Below, one piece after another: positions 51,873-60,749 of a stretch of DNA of 64,000 bases (position 1 is the stretch's first letter; the number at the start of each line of letters is the position of its first letter). The notes below the pieces were generated by a model that worked only from the letters and a program-made list of their open reading frames with translations, searched no databases and was not told where the DNA came from. The stretch lies in contig CACZCK010000013.1 of assembly GCA_902779675.1 (NCBI GenBank), forward strand, positions 1 to 64,000. The letters run 5' to 3'. The position numbers and the translations under genes are program-made. Origin of the DNA: an uncultured Coriobacteriaceae bacterium (GTDB lineage: Bacteria > Actinomycetota > Coriobacteriia > Coriobacteriales > Atopobiaceae).

Positions 51873-52655
51873 ATGTTGGTACGTCACGTTGCGAAGCAGG
51901 CAGATGGCCTGCTCGAGCTTACGGTCGAGACACGTGGGCGGCGCCCCAGCGCGGGCGACAGACTGGTGCTGCCGATGCCACAGCGAGGCATGATAACGTG
52001 CGAGCTGCTGTCATGTGCGCCGGCAAAAGAGGAGCAGTGCACGCGGCTTGTGGTTGCCGCACCCACGGCGATACCTGTACCTCCGCGACAGGTGGGGCTT
52101 ATCAGTAGGGCGACGGTGTGGTCGGGCAACCTCGAGCTCCCGTATGTGGCATCCGGTCGGCTCGTTTCGGGGCTGTGGTACGTGCCCGACAGCTATGGCA
52201 CCGATCCCATCAATATCGCCCTTGCCGAGCGTGGCCAGGGCCTCTGCGTATACTGGCGGCGTTACCCCAACAGCTACAAGATCCTGGCCGGTGCGGAGAG
52301 AACGGGCAGCCCATTTGCCCGACGCACCAGCGTGACGATGGGCGAGGTGCTCGGTAGCGCCTGGTATCAGCGCTATCTTCAGGGTGCCTGCCAGACGGGA
52401 AGCGCCGTCTTGCAGGGTTCGCGTCTTGCCTGCGCACAAGACTTGCTTGCGGCTCTGCAGGCCGAGGGGGAGGCCTATGAGCCTGTGGAAGACGCCGACG
52501 GTATCGTGCTTGCAACGGTCGTCGGCAATCGCGCTATGGCGTTCGAGGCGCCGCTCGACGCTCGGGAAGGTTGCCTGCGGGCTGCGGCGCTCGCGCGGCT
52601 GCTGCTGGAGTGTGCGGGCTCAGGGATGGGTCTCGCGGGTCCGCTCAGTGCATGA
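51873..52655 (+). CDS. Hypothetical protein
   Basis: A 260-residue cytosolic protein, 87 bases after the Sel1 gene on the same strand. ATG 51873 follows CAGGGAGTCGGAGCG. Visible segments include SGLWYVPDSYGTDPINIALA and RRTSVTMGEVLGSAWYQRYL. It has no membrane helix or cofactor motif that I recognise. It may work with the Sel1 protein. Confidence 0.55.
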   Translation: MLVRHVAKQADGLLELTVETRGRRPSAGDRLVLPMPQRGMITCELLSCAPAKEEQCTRLVVAAPTAIPVPPRQVGLISRATVWSGNLELPYVASGRLVSGLWYVPDSYGTDPINIALAERGQGLCVYWRRYPNSYKILAGAERTGSPFARRTSVTMGEVLGSAWYQRYLQGACQTGSAVLQGSRLACAQDLLAALQAEGEAYEPVEDADGIVLATVVGNRAMAFEAPLDAREGCLRAAALARLLLECAGSGMGLAGPLSA

Positions 52656-52671
52656 CGGGCCGGCTTGCTGC

Positions 52672-53346
52672 TCAGAGCCCGAGGGAGGTTGCCCACACAT
52701 TGACCGTGCCGGCGTTGACCAGATAGGCCAGCAGGGCCAGCTGAGACAGCAGGATCAAGGGGAGGCCCCAGGCGAACTCCGTCGAGCGGATCTTGTGACG
52801 GAACAGGAGCATGCCCAGCATGCCGCCGAGTGTGCCGCCCAGAAGGCAGAGGCCGAGCAGCACGGCCTCGGGGATGCGCCAGCGGTCGTTGATGGCGCAC
52901 CATTTGTCTATGCCAAAGGCAACGAGGGTCGTGCCGCTCGCAGCCGCAAGGGCAATGCTGGCCAGCCGCGCGGCAGGACGCAGGACCAGCAGGTTGCGCA
53001 GGAACGCGTCGGGTTGGGGCGGGCACACATGCGTGAAGGCATACGCGACGCCCCAGAGCACCAGCGACGTAAGGGCAAGCACGTGCTGCCAGGCATTCTC
53101 CTTGGTGGTGCGGCGGTCCCAGACAAGATGCGCGAGGACGGTCGTCGCACTGCCGCCGGCCGCGGTCACTAGTCCCAGCGCCACGGGTCCGATGGCCCGT
53201 CCGTGAGGTCGTAGCGCGGCAAAGTGAATCACGTGCAGCATCAGGGAGGCGCTGCTTGCCACAAGCAGCCAGAGCTGCATGCCGTCAAGCTCTCCCAGGG
53301 CGGGTGGGTTGGAAAGCAGGCTCTGGAAGGGTTCGGGCAGGCTCAC
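52672..53346 (-). CDS. DUF1294 membrane protein
   Basis: A 224-residue protein with six membrane helices. The C-terminal half is a DUF1294 domain: AFGIDKWCAINDRWRIPEAV, then LGGTLGGMLGMLLFRHK and STEFAWGLPLIL. The N-terminal half (three helices) is extra compared with the roughly 90-residue stand-alone DUF1294 proteins. Function unknown. Confidence 0.83.
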   Translation of the reverse strand: MSLPEPFQSLLSNPPALGELDGMQLWLLVASSASLMLHVIHFAALRPHGRAIGPVALGLVTAAGGSATTVLAHLVWDRRTTKENAWQHVLALTSLVLWGVAYAFTHVCPPQPDAFLRNLLVLRPAARLASIALAAASGTTLVAFGIDKWCAINDRWRIPEAVLLGLCLLGGTLGGMLGMLLFRHKIRSTEFAWGLPLILLSQLALLAYLVNAGTVNVWATSLGL

Positions 53347-53409
53347 GGTGATCCTCTCGTCTGGCGTGGTGGTCGCGGATGGGCCGGCGATCGCTCGCGG
53401 TCAAAAGAA

Positions 53410-53439
53410 GCGGGCCAGCCACGGAAGCGGCTGGCCCGC
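53410..53439. terminator. Terminator hairpin
   Basis: GCGGGCCAGCC pairs perfectly with GGCTGGCCCGC around ACGGAAGC. On the minus strand it ends the secreted coiled-coil gene. Confidence 0.7.
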
Positions 53440-53461
53440 AAGAACATGCGACGAGCTGCAG

Positions 53462-55159
53462 CTATTCGATACCGGCGACATCGAAGACGAACTGCACCGA
53501 GCCAGTGGTGCCCTCGGTAATGCCGCCGTAGTTGGTGTAGGGGCTGAGGGAGGTCGTGTCGGCGTCGCCGCCATCAGACTGGTCGAACACCTCGTCCATC
53601 ACCTTGTTGATCTTGTTCAGCATGCCCGTCTCGCTGGTGTCAGCCTCGGCCGTCTGGGCTGAGGCCTTGGGCGCGAGCTCGAGCGGGCCGGCGGCGAGGC
53701 CGGCGGCAGTGGAGCTGGGCAGATCCACCTGGGCATTGAGCTTCTTGATGAGCTCCTCCTGCAGCTTGGTGGTGTCGTAGAAGAGGGTGTCCTTCTCGTC
53801 CTTCTTCTCCATCGAGCCGATGCCCTTCTCTAACAGCTCCTTGAGCTTGTCAGAGAGCGAGGTGCCCTTTTCCGCAAGCTTGTTGAAGTCGATGGCGCGC
53901 AGATCGGTGGCAGCCTGCGTCGTGTTGGAAATGCTATCCGAGATGTCCTGCGAGAGGGTGCTGCCGCTCAGCCCTTCGGCACCCGTCTGGACCTGAGCTA
54001 TGCTGCCTTCGACGTCTGTCTCGTTCCACTTGTCGATGAGCATCGTGCGCTGCGATTCGTCGAGCCCTTCGACGGTCTCGAGGAAGGACCTGTAGTTCTC
54101 CGCGGCCAGGCTGGCATTTGATGCGTCGTTGTAGATGACGCTGGCCTGGGCGCTGATTCCGTCGATGGTGGTGACGACGTCCGAGAGCTCGGTGGTTGCC
54201 TTGTCAAGGGACTTGGCCAACGTGGAGGTGCTCTTGAGGCTGTTTGCGAGCTCCTCGGCCGCCTTCTGCTGCTCCTCGACGGTCTTGCGCAGCTCCTCGA
54301 GCTTCTTGACGTAGTCCTCCATGGCCTTGTCGATGTCGGTGGACACGCCCTTGACTTGGCTCATGTCAGCGCTCAGCGCCTCGAGCAGGTTGGAGGCGGC
54401 GACGGTCGTGGACTTGCCGATATGGAAGTTGCTGACGTCGGCCTCGACCTCGAAGTAGGTGGGAAGGCCGGTCTGGCTCTCGACGTCCTCGCCCGCGGCG
54501 GTAGCGGTCACGCCGCTGCCCATGACCATGATGTTGCCGTCCCTGTCGATGGAGGTCTTGCCGTTGGTGACCTTGACGTTGCCAAAGACGCTGTTGTCGA
54601 GGGTCAGCATGGTCGCGGCAGCGAAAGGCGTATGCGACGTCCTGCCCGTGCTCTGGACCTCGGCGTCAAGGTAGTCGTAGCGAATCACGACGTGGCCGTT
54701 GCGACCGATGAGCTCGGAGGGCGTAACCGTGTTGCCGTCGAGCGTGTAGGTGACCTTGACCTGCATGGGCAGGGCGGTGTTGGACTGGCCGGTGTAGGTG
54801 ATGTCGCGACCGTCGGGGGAGTGCCAGACCAGCTCTCCCTCGTTGCTCGTGTACACGTCATTGTCGGTGGTCGCGAGCCTGCGGAGGTTGGTGCTGTCGG
54901 CCACGCTGGCGTTGCCGCCCGTCTCGAGGGTGGTGGTGACCTCGATGCTGTTGACGCTGCCGCCTGCGCTCGTGCTTGCGCGTACGACTTCGCGCTTTGC
55001 GCGCGCCACGTTGTGGTTGCTCTTGGTGGTGGTCATGCCGGTGCCGGATCCGGTCTCCTCGGCGACGGCCTTCGTTGCCGGGACGGCCAGCATGGAGCAC
55101 AGCGACGCAAAGGTGAGTGCGTAGCCGACGGGCCTCAGCAGTTTGGTACTGGCGGACAT
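53462..55159 (-). CDS. Secreted coiled-coil protein
   Basis: A 565-residue exported protein. I start at ATG 55159 (MSASTKLLRPVGYALTFASL), with GAGGAGGAATACC upstream. The signal peptide is cut near AVAEE. A beta-rich domain (residues 60-270; LVWHSPDGRDITYTGQSN) is followed by a long helical coiled coil (YVKKLEELRKTVEEQQKAAE). This layout resembles the external part of YhgE/Pip-type surface proteins, but without membrane helices at the end. A surface or secretion-linked role is inferred only. Confidence 0.7.
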   Translation of the reverse strand: MSASTKLLRPVGYALTFASLCSMLAVPATKAVAEETGSGTGMTTTKSNHNVARAKREVVRASTSAGGSVNSIEVTTTLETGGNASVADSTNLRRLATTDNDVYTSNEGELVWHSPDGRDITYTGQSNTALPMQVKVTYTLDGNTVTPSELIGRNGHVVIRYDYLDAEVQSTGRTSHTPFAAATMLTLDNSVFGNVKVTNGKTSIDRDGNIMVMGSGVTATAAGEDVESQTGLPTYFEVEADVSNFHIGKSTTVAASNLLEALSADMSQVKGVSTDIDKAMEDYVKKLEELRKTVEEQQKAAEELANSLKSTSTLAKSLDKATTELSDVVTTIDGISAQASVIYNDASNASLAAENYRSFLETVEGLDESQRTMLIDKWNETDVEGSIAQVQTGAEGLSGSTLSQDISDSISNTTQAATDLRAIDFNKLAEKGTSLSDKLKELLEKGIGSMEKKDEKDTLFYDTTKLQEELIKKLNAQVDLPSSTAAGLAAGPLELAPKASAQTAEADTSETGMLNKINKVMDEVFDQSDGGDADTTSLSPYTNYGGITEGTTGSVQFVFDVAGIE

Positions 55160-55533
55160 GGTATTCCTCCTCGTGCGCTTGCACACGGACATGGGCGGGG
55201 CCGTGGCCCCTTTGGCTGCCTCGATAGTCGTTGCGATGCGTGCGTCTGCATGCGCGTGTGTGGTTGAGCTGCGTTTGTGGCGTACAGAAACGGAGTAACT
55301 ATACCCCCGAGCTGGGACGATGCCGCAAAGGTGCGGGTATCGCCACAGAAGGTGGCATATTTATTAACGTTATACAACAAAGCGCCAATCTGGGTAACGA
55401 AAACTTTCTTTTTCCTGCCGTTTTGCACGCAGGCGGGCCCGACCAATTGCCGATGGCGTCATGCGTGACGTCAGCGCACGTCGTATGATTGGGGTGGACG
55501 GAGCCCCCGGAAGGCATGAGAGGAAGTGATCGC
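55160..55533. other. Intergenic, AT-rich centre, no gene seen
   Basis: About 370 bases between divergent genes. The AT-rich part near 55350-55410 probably contains the promoter of the secreted-protein gene, but no clear box pair is seen. CCTGC and GCAGG near 55417-55436 form a weak hairpin. Frames here are short and lack ribosome binding sites. Confidence 0.45.
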
Positions 55534-55977
55534 ATGGGAAGGAAGCTTGGTTGGCATTGTGACAGCTGCGAGAAGGGTGAGGTCTTTCACCTAGGCTATG
55601 GCGCCAATGCGCTCAACCCTCCCGAGTTCGTGGCCGAGGCCGCACGTGGCGACCACGGCAGCCTGCTCAAGGTGCTCTTTGGCGAGAACCCTCCGGTCAA
55701 GGTCGACGTGCGCATGCGCGGGGCCCATTTCCACTGCCCCTACTGCCAGCGCATCTATAGCGGCAAGGTGGCCTACGTGCAGGATGACACCGGTGCCATC
55801 TTCCGCCACACCATCGCGCCGGACCGCTGCCCGCACTGCAACACCGTGGTCGACAACGAGGCCTCGGGTGTGCGCGTGCGCTCCAAGGGCATCCAGCGCT
55901 ATGTCGACCATATCTGGGCCGATGGCTGCCCCTTCTGCGGTGCCGAGGTCGAGCGCATCGACATGACCTGGAGCTAA
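55534..55977 (+). CDS. Small multi-zinc-ribbon protein
   Basis: A 147-residue protein with four CxxC knuckles: CDSC near residue 8, CPYC near 67, CPHC near 100 and CPFC near 135. They should form two zinc ribbons. No signal peptide. I start at ATG 55534, with AGAGGAAGTGATCGC upstream. The middle (GVRVRSKGIQRYVDHIWADG) is polar. Function unknown. Confidence 0.75.
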   Translation: MGRKLGWHCDSCEKGEVFHLGYGANALNPPEFVAEAARGDHGSLLKVLFGENPPVKVDVRMRGAHFHCPYCQRIYSGKVAYVQDDTGAIFRHTIAPDRCPHCNTVVDNEASGVRVRSKGIQRYVDHIWADGCPFCGAEVERIDMTWS

Positions 55978-56019
55978 GACGATCTGTGGTCGCGATGCCG
56001 AGCCATAGGGCTCGTACAG

Positions 56020-56054
56020 CGACGGGGGCGGTCCTTGGTGGACCGCCCCCGTCG
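56020..56054. terminator. Bidirectional terminator
   Basis: CGACGGGGGCGGTCC pairs perfectly with GGACCGCCCCCGTCG around TTGGT, a 15-bp stem between convergent genes. Confidence 0.87.
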
Positions 56055-56076
56055 CCTGCGTTGTGCTGCCTTGTAG

Positions 56077-56556
56077 TTAGAGGAGCTTGGCGATGCTGCT
56101 GTCGATCTGCTCGGGCGTCTTGGTCGGCGCGAAGCGTGCCACCACGTCGCCGTCGCGGTCGACGAGGAACTTGGTGAAGTTCCACTTGATCTTCTTGCCG
56201 CCCATGCCGCCCTTCTGGTCCTTGAGCCAGGTGTAGAGCGGATCCTCGTCTGCGCCGTTGACGTCGATCTTGGAGAACTGCGGGAAGGTCATGGAGAAGC
56301 GGCCCACGCAGAACTCGTGGATCTCGTCGTCAGAGCCGGGGGCCTGGTTGCCAAACTGGTTGCAGGGGAAGTCGAGGATCTCGAAGCCCTGGTCCTTGTA
56401 CTTGTCGTAGAGCTCCTGCAGCCCCACGTACTGAGGGGTGAAGCCACAGCCGGTAGCGGTGTTGACGATCAGGAGGACCTTGCCGGCGTAGGTGCTCATG
56501 CTCACGTCGGTGCCATCCTGTGCCTTGACGGTAAAGTCGTAGATGCTCTGGCTCAT
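56077..56556 (-). CDS. Glutathione peroxidase-family peroxidase
   Basis: A 159-residue thiol peroxidase. The active cysteine is C37 in VNTATGCGFTPQY, where animal enzymes have selenocysteine; the family motifs LDFPCNQFGNQ (with a possible resolving Cys) and WNFTKFLVDRDG follow. Bacterial members usually use thioredoxin instead of glutathione to reduce peroxides. ATG 56556 follows GGGAGACCAGC. Confidence 0.93.
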   Translation of the reverse strand: MSQSIYDFTVKAQDGTDVSMSTYAGKVLLIVNTATGCGFTPQYVGLQELYDKYKDQGFEILDFPCNQFGNQAPGSDDEIHEFCVGRFSMTFPQFSKIDVNGADEDPLYTWLKDQKGGMGGKKIKWNFTKFLVDRDGDVVARFAPTKTPEQIDSSIAKLL

Positions 56557-56670
56557 GCTGGTCTCCCATCTCTTGTGGTGCCCCAAGCCGTGGTCCGGCA
56601 CTGCTTGGGCGCATCGCGCCTGCGCGGGATTCGACCGCGCCTTACGACTGGTGTCATTTCTTGCAACACA

Positions 56671-56699
56671 AATATAGCATACAAATAGTTAACGCACAA
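56671..56699 (-). promoter_or_regulatory. Promoter of the peroxidase gene
   Basis: On the minus strand TTGTGC (56699-56694) and TATATT (56676-56671) are 17 bases apart. It lies about 115 bases upstream of the ATG. Confidence 0.6.
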
Positions 56700-56858
56700 T
56701 ATAGTTATGCGGAGAAGAGAATAAATGGCAAGACTGTCGATTGGACCGAGAACGATACCACTTGGCTTATTCAAGAGGTCGCTCACTAGGTTTTTGTGAA
56801 ACCCACCGTGCACCTTGCAGCATAATGAGTGTCACTGGAGCGCTGGAAGGAGCTTACG

Positions 56859-57788
56859 TTGATTTACACCGTGACTTTGAACCCGGCCATCGACTACGTG
56901 ATGCATCCGTTGACGCTGGACATGGGCTTCACCAACAGGTCTTCAAGCGAAGAGATTCACTGTGGTGGAAACGGTATTAACGTTTCCACCCTCCTCAACG
57001 AGCTGGGCGTGATTAATGTCGCCTTCGGCATCGTTGCGGGATTCACCGGTGAGTATCTGGTCAATCGCCTGCAGGAGAAGGGTATCTCCTGCAACTTCGT
57101 GAAGCTTGACCGCGGCTACACCCGCATCAACGTCAAGATGAACGGCATCGTGATGACCATCGTCAACGGCATGGGTCCCAAGATCCCGCTGAAGAAGGTC
57201 GACGAGCTGCTGGGCCGTATCGATGGCCTGGCCCCTGGTGACACCCTCGTCCTCACGGGCTCCATCCCCAAGTCGCTGCCCGAGGACATGTACAACATCA
57301 TCATGAAGACCCTTGAGGGTCGCGGCATCCGCTTTGTGGTCGACGCCCCTGGCTCGCTGCTCATGGAGTCCCTCGACCGTCAGCCGTTCCTCATCAAGCC
57401 CAACAACCACGAGGTCGGCCGCATCTTTGGCGCCAACCCCGAGACGCCCGAGGAGTGCATCCCGTTTGCCAAGGAGCTGCACGAGCGCGGCGCCCAGAAC
57501 GTCATCGTCTCCTGCGGTGGCCACGGCTCGCTGCTCTACGACGAGTTTGGCAAGATTCACACCGTCCCGACCGCCAAGATCCGCCTAGTCAACGCCACGG
57601 GCGCCGGCGACTCCATGGTCGCAGGTTTCGTCGCCAAGACCGATGCGGGCGAGGACTACGAGACGGCACTGCGCTTTGCGTCCGCCTGCGGTTCCGCCAC
57701 GGCAGCCTCCAAGGGCATCGCCAAGCACAGCACCATCATGCGTGTCTTCGAGGCTCAGGAGAAGCTGATCGCCTCTATGGAGAAGTAG
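56859..57788 (+). CDS. 1-phosphofructokinase-family sugar kinase
   Basis: A 309-residue PfkB-family kinase. The start is TTG 56859 (then IYTVTLNPAIDYVMHP), with GGAAGGAGCTTACG upstream; ATYVTLNPAID-like starts are the mark of the FruK/LacC group. GGNGINVS binds the sugar phosphate, and D251 in ATGAGDSMVAGF is the catalytic base. Substrate is fructose 1-phosphate or tagatose 6-phosphate; the sequence alone does not settle it. ptsI follows about 100 bases later, which fits a PTS sugar route. Confidence 0.85.
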   Translation: MIYTVTLNPAIDYVMHPLTLDMGFTNRSSSEEIHCGGNGINVSTLLNELGVINVAFGIVAGFTGEYLVNRLQEKGISCNFVKLDRGYTRINVKMNGIVMTIVNGMGPKIPLKKVDELLGRIDGLAPGDTLVLTGSIPKSLPEDMYNIIMKTLEGRGIRFVVDAPGSLLMESLDRQPFLIKPNNHEVGRIFGANPETPEECIPFAKELHERGAQNVIVSCGGHGSLLYDEFGKIHTVPTAKIRLVNATGAGDSMVAGFVAKTDAGEDYETALRFASACGSATAASKGIAKHSTIMRVFEAQEKLIASMEK

Positions 57789-57807
57789 AGCAACATATCT
57801 GGCATTT

Positions 57808-57829
57808 TGCGGGGCTTCGGCCCCGCTTT
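57808..57829 (+). terminator. Terminator between the kinase gene and ptsI
   Basis: GCGGGGC-TTCG-GCCCCGC, a stem with a very stable TTCG loop, followed by TTTT. Confidence 0.88.
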
Positions 57830-57884
57830 TGCATAGCTGCAATGCATGCAGAGTCATGTAAGAGGTTTTGACAGGAGGTACCAC

Positions 57885-59588
57885 ATGTTCGAGGGCGTTA
57901 ATGCTTCTGACGGAATTGGCATCGGTGTTGCACAGGTTGCCATTGCTCCCGATCTGTCTTTTGACCCGGTCAAGATTGACGACCCCGAGGCCGAGAAGGC
58001 GCGCTTCGTAGCCGCTCGCGACAAGTTCGTCGCCGCGACCGAGGCTCAGATCGAGCGCATGAAGGCCAACGGCCTCGAGAAGGAAGCCGGCATCATGACG
58101 GCTCACATCGAGTTCGGCACCGATGACGGCATCAAGGACATGGTCTTTGGCTCCATCGACGGCGGCGTCTGCGCCGAGCAGGCCGTCACCGAGGCCTATG
58201 ACATGTACTACAACATGTTCTCCGCCATGGAGGACGAGCTGTTCCGCGAGCGCGCCGCCGACGTCGCCGACGTCAAGGTGGGCCTGCTTGCCGATCTGCT
58301 GGGCAAGGAGGTCGTCGACCTCTCCTCGCTGCCCGAGAACTCCATCGTCGTGGTCGAGGAGCTCACCCCCTCGATGACCGCTGACATCGACAAGGAGAAC
58401 GTGGCCGCTATCGTCACTGAGACCGGTGGCCGCACCTCCCACGCCGCTATCATCTGCCGCGCCCTCGAGATTCCGGCCGTCCTGTCCGTGGCCGACGCCA
58501 CCAAGAACATCAAGCCGGGCGCCCTGGTCATCGTCGACGGCGCCAAGGGCACCGTGCTCGTCGATCCGTCCGACGAGGAGCTCGCCACCTACCGCGAGGC
58601 CGCCAAGAAGCTGGCCGAGGAGAAGGCTGCCCTCGAGGCCTTCCGTGGCGTCCCGACCAAGACCGCCGATGGCATCGAGAAGATCCTCGTCGCCAACATC
58701 GGTAACCCCAACGACGCCAACGCCGCCGTCGAGCACGACGCCGAGGGCGTGGGCCTGTTCCGCTCCGAGTTCCTGTTCATGGACGCCCAGGAGCTCCCCT
58801 CTGAGGACGAGCAGTTTGCCGCCTATCAGAAGGTCGCCCTGCGCATGAAGGACCAGCCGGTCATCATCCGTACGCTCGACGTGGGCGGCGACAAGGAGAT
58901 CCCCTACATGGACCTCCCCAAGGAAGAGAACCCGTTCCTGGGCTATCGCGCCATCCGCTACTGCCTCAACAACCCCGAGGAGTACAAGGTCCAGCTGCGC
59001 GCCCTGCTGCGTGCCTCCGCCTTCGGTGATGTCAAGATCATGGTCCCGCTGGTGACCTGCATCGACGAGATCCGCAAGGTCAAGGCGCTCGTGGAGGAGT
59101 GCAAGGCCGAGCTCGACGCCCGCGGCGTCAAGTACAACCCCGACATTGAGATCGGCACCATGGTCGAGACGCCCGCCGCGTCCCTGATCGCCGACGTCCT
59201 TGCTGACGAGTGCGACTTCTTCTCCATCGGCACCAACGACCTCATCGGCTACACCATGTGCGCCGACCGTGGCCAGGACAAGGTCGCCTACCTGTACAAC
59301 CCGTATCAGCCGGCCGTCCTGCGTTCCCTGCAGCGCATCATCGGCGAGGCCAACAAGGCCGGTATCATGGTCGGTATGTGCGGCGAGGCTGCTGCCGATC
59401 CTCTGTTCATCCCGGTCCTCATCGGCTTCGGCCTGGACGAGTTCTCCGTCTCCGCTCCGTCCATCCTCAAGGCCCGCCGCATCATCTCCCAGTGGACCAA
59501 GGAGGAGGCCGACGCTCTGGTCGCCAAGATCATGACGTTCAAGACCGACGCCGAGGTCAAGGCCGCCCTGCAGGCTGCTGCCAAGTAG
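57885..59588 (+). CDS. ptsI: PTS Enzyme I
   Basis: A 567-residue phosphoenolpyruvate-protein phosphotransferase, the general first enzyme of the sugar PTS. It passes phosphate from PEP to HPr. The phosphorylated H186 is in GGRTSHAAI; the PEP-binding barrel has GVGLFRSEFLFM, and C499 lies in VGMCGEAAAD. Length is normal. ATG 57885 follows AGGAGGTACCAC. No ptsH (HPr) gene adjoins it, unlike in most ptsHI operons. Confidence 0.95.
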   Translation: MFEGVNASDGIGIGVAQVAIAPDLSFDPVKIDDPEAEKARFVAARDKFVAATEAQIERMKANGLEKEAGIMTAHIEFGTDDGIKDMVFGSIDGGVCAEQAVTEAYDMYYNMFSAMEDELFRERAADVADVKVGLLADLLGKEVVDLSSLPENSIVVVEELTPSMTADIDKENVAAIVTETGGRTSHAAIICRALEIPAVLSVADATKNIKPGALVIVDGAKGTVLVDPSDEELATYREAAKKLAEEKAALEAFRGVPTKTADGIEKILVANIGNPNDANAAVEHDAEGVGLFRSEFLFMDAQELPSEDEQFAAYQKVALRMKDQPVIIRTLDVGGDKEIPYMDLPKEENPFLGYRAIRYCLNNPEEYKVQLRALLRASAFGDVKIMVPLVTCIDEIRKVKALVEECKAELDARGVKYNPDIEIGTMVETPAASLIADVLADECDFFSIGTNDLIGYTMCADRGQDKVAYLYNPYQPAVLRSLQRIIGEANKAGIMVGMCGEAAADPLFIPVLIGFGLDEFSVSAPSILKARRIISQWTKEEADALVAKIMTFKTDAEVKAALQAAAK

Positions 59589-59611
59589 TCACGGCTTCAT
59601 AGCACGTCGTG

Positions 59612-59641
59612 GGAGGGGCTCCTTAGGGAGCCCCTCCTTTT
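59612..59641 (+). terminator. Terminator of ptsI
   Basis: GGAGGGGCTCC (59612-59622) pairs with GGAGCCCCTCC (59627-59637) around TTAG, followed by TTTT. Confidence 0.9.
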
Positions 59642-59674
59642 GCATGGGTCGGGCATCGTCGCCCAAAAGAGAGA

Positions 59675-59701
59675 CGAGCCAACCGTGTGAAGGTTGGCTC
59701 G
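59675..59701 (-). terminator. Terminator of the BMP transporter operon
   Basis: CGAGCCAACC pairs with GGTTGGCTCG around seven bases. On the minus strand it is followed by a T-rich tail (TCTCTCTTTT). A second hairpin, GCGGAGCG/CGCTCCGC, lies just before it. Confidence 0.75.
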
Positions 59702-59753
59702 CCTGTCTGGCGGAGCGCAAGCTGACGCTCCGCAATCTGTCCGGCTGTAAGGG

Positions 59754-60749
59754 CTAGCGGTCCTCGCGGAAGTACGGCAAGCCCAGATGCTCGGGTGGTT
59801 GATTCTCGCGCTTGCTACGCATGCTGGTGATGATAAGCACCACGATGGTCACGATGTAGGGGAGCATCTTGTACAGCTCCTTGATGGCCAGGTTCCTGCC
59901 GGTGGGAATGTACAGGTACAGGATGTACAGGCCGCCAAAGAGGATGGAGGCGGGCACGCTCACGCTGGGACGCCAGATGGTAAAGATGACGAGCGCGATG
60001 GCCAGCCAGCCACGGTCGCCAAAGGCGTCGTTACTCCAGATGCCGTTGGCGTAGTCCATGACGTAGTACAGGCCGCCCAGGCCGGCGATCATGCAGCCGA
60101 GGCAGGTGGCCACGTACTTGTAGCGCGTGATGTTGATGCCTGCGGCGTCGGCGGTGGCGGGATCCTCGCCCACGGCGCGCAGCTGCAGGCCGATGCGAGT
60201 CTTGTTGAGTACGTAGGACGCCACAAAGGCGATGGCGATGGCGAGGTAGGCCAAGAAGCCAAAAGAGAGGAACATCTTGCCAAATGCGCCGGTGGAACCG
60301 GCAAAGGGCAGGGTCGTGCGGAACAGCTGGCTGGTGGTGCCCAGGCTGATGGTGGGCACGTCGGCGCCGGTCAGCTTGATGAGGGAGCCGCCGAAAAAGT
60401 TACCGAAGCCCACGCCGAAGGTGGTCATGGCAAGGCCGGTGACGTTCTGGTTGGCGCGCAGGTTGACCGTGAGGAAGCAATACAGCAGCCCCATGAGCAG
60501 CGAGCCCAAAAGGCAGCAGGCCACCGGAATGGCAACGCCCAGAAAGGCGTTGATCTGGGACGGGTCGGAGAGGCTCCGCTCGTAGAGGAACGAGCCGATG
60601 ACACCGCAGATGCCACCCACGTACATGACGCCGGGGATGCCCAGGTTGAGGTTGCCCGACTTCTCGGTGATGATCTCGCCGGTGCTGCCCAGCAAAAGGG
60701 GGATGCTCTGGGCAACCGCCCTGGGGATGAACGAGACGAGGCTAAACAT
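59754..60749 (-). CDS. Nucleoside ABC transporter, second permease
   Basis: A 331-residue permease of the branched-chain/BMP importer type (NupQ-like). About nine membrane helices. The motif STGEIITEKSGNLNLGIPGV is diagnostic of this subfamily, as is AVGEDPATADAAGINITRYK in the cytosolic loop. It overlaps the other permease gene by eight bases. With NupP-like and ATPase partners it should move nucleosides or their bases. Confidence 0.88.
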   Translation of the reverse strand: MFSLVSFIPRAVAQSIPLLLGSTGEIITEKSGNLNLGIPGVMYVGGICGVIGSFLYERSLSDPSQINAFLGVAIPVACCLLGSLLMGLLYCFLTVNLRANQNVTGLAMTTFGVGFGNFFGGSLIKLTGADVPTISLGTTSQLFRTTLPFAGSTGAFGKMFLSFGFLAYLAIAIAFVASYVLNKTRIGLQLRAVGEDPATADAAGINITRYKYVATCLGCMIAGLGGLYYVMDYANGIWSNDAFGDRGWLAIALVIFTIWRPSVSVPASILFGGLYILYLYIPTGRNLAIKELYKMLPYIVTIVVLIITSMRSKRENQPPEHLGLPYFREDR

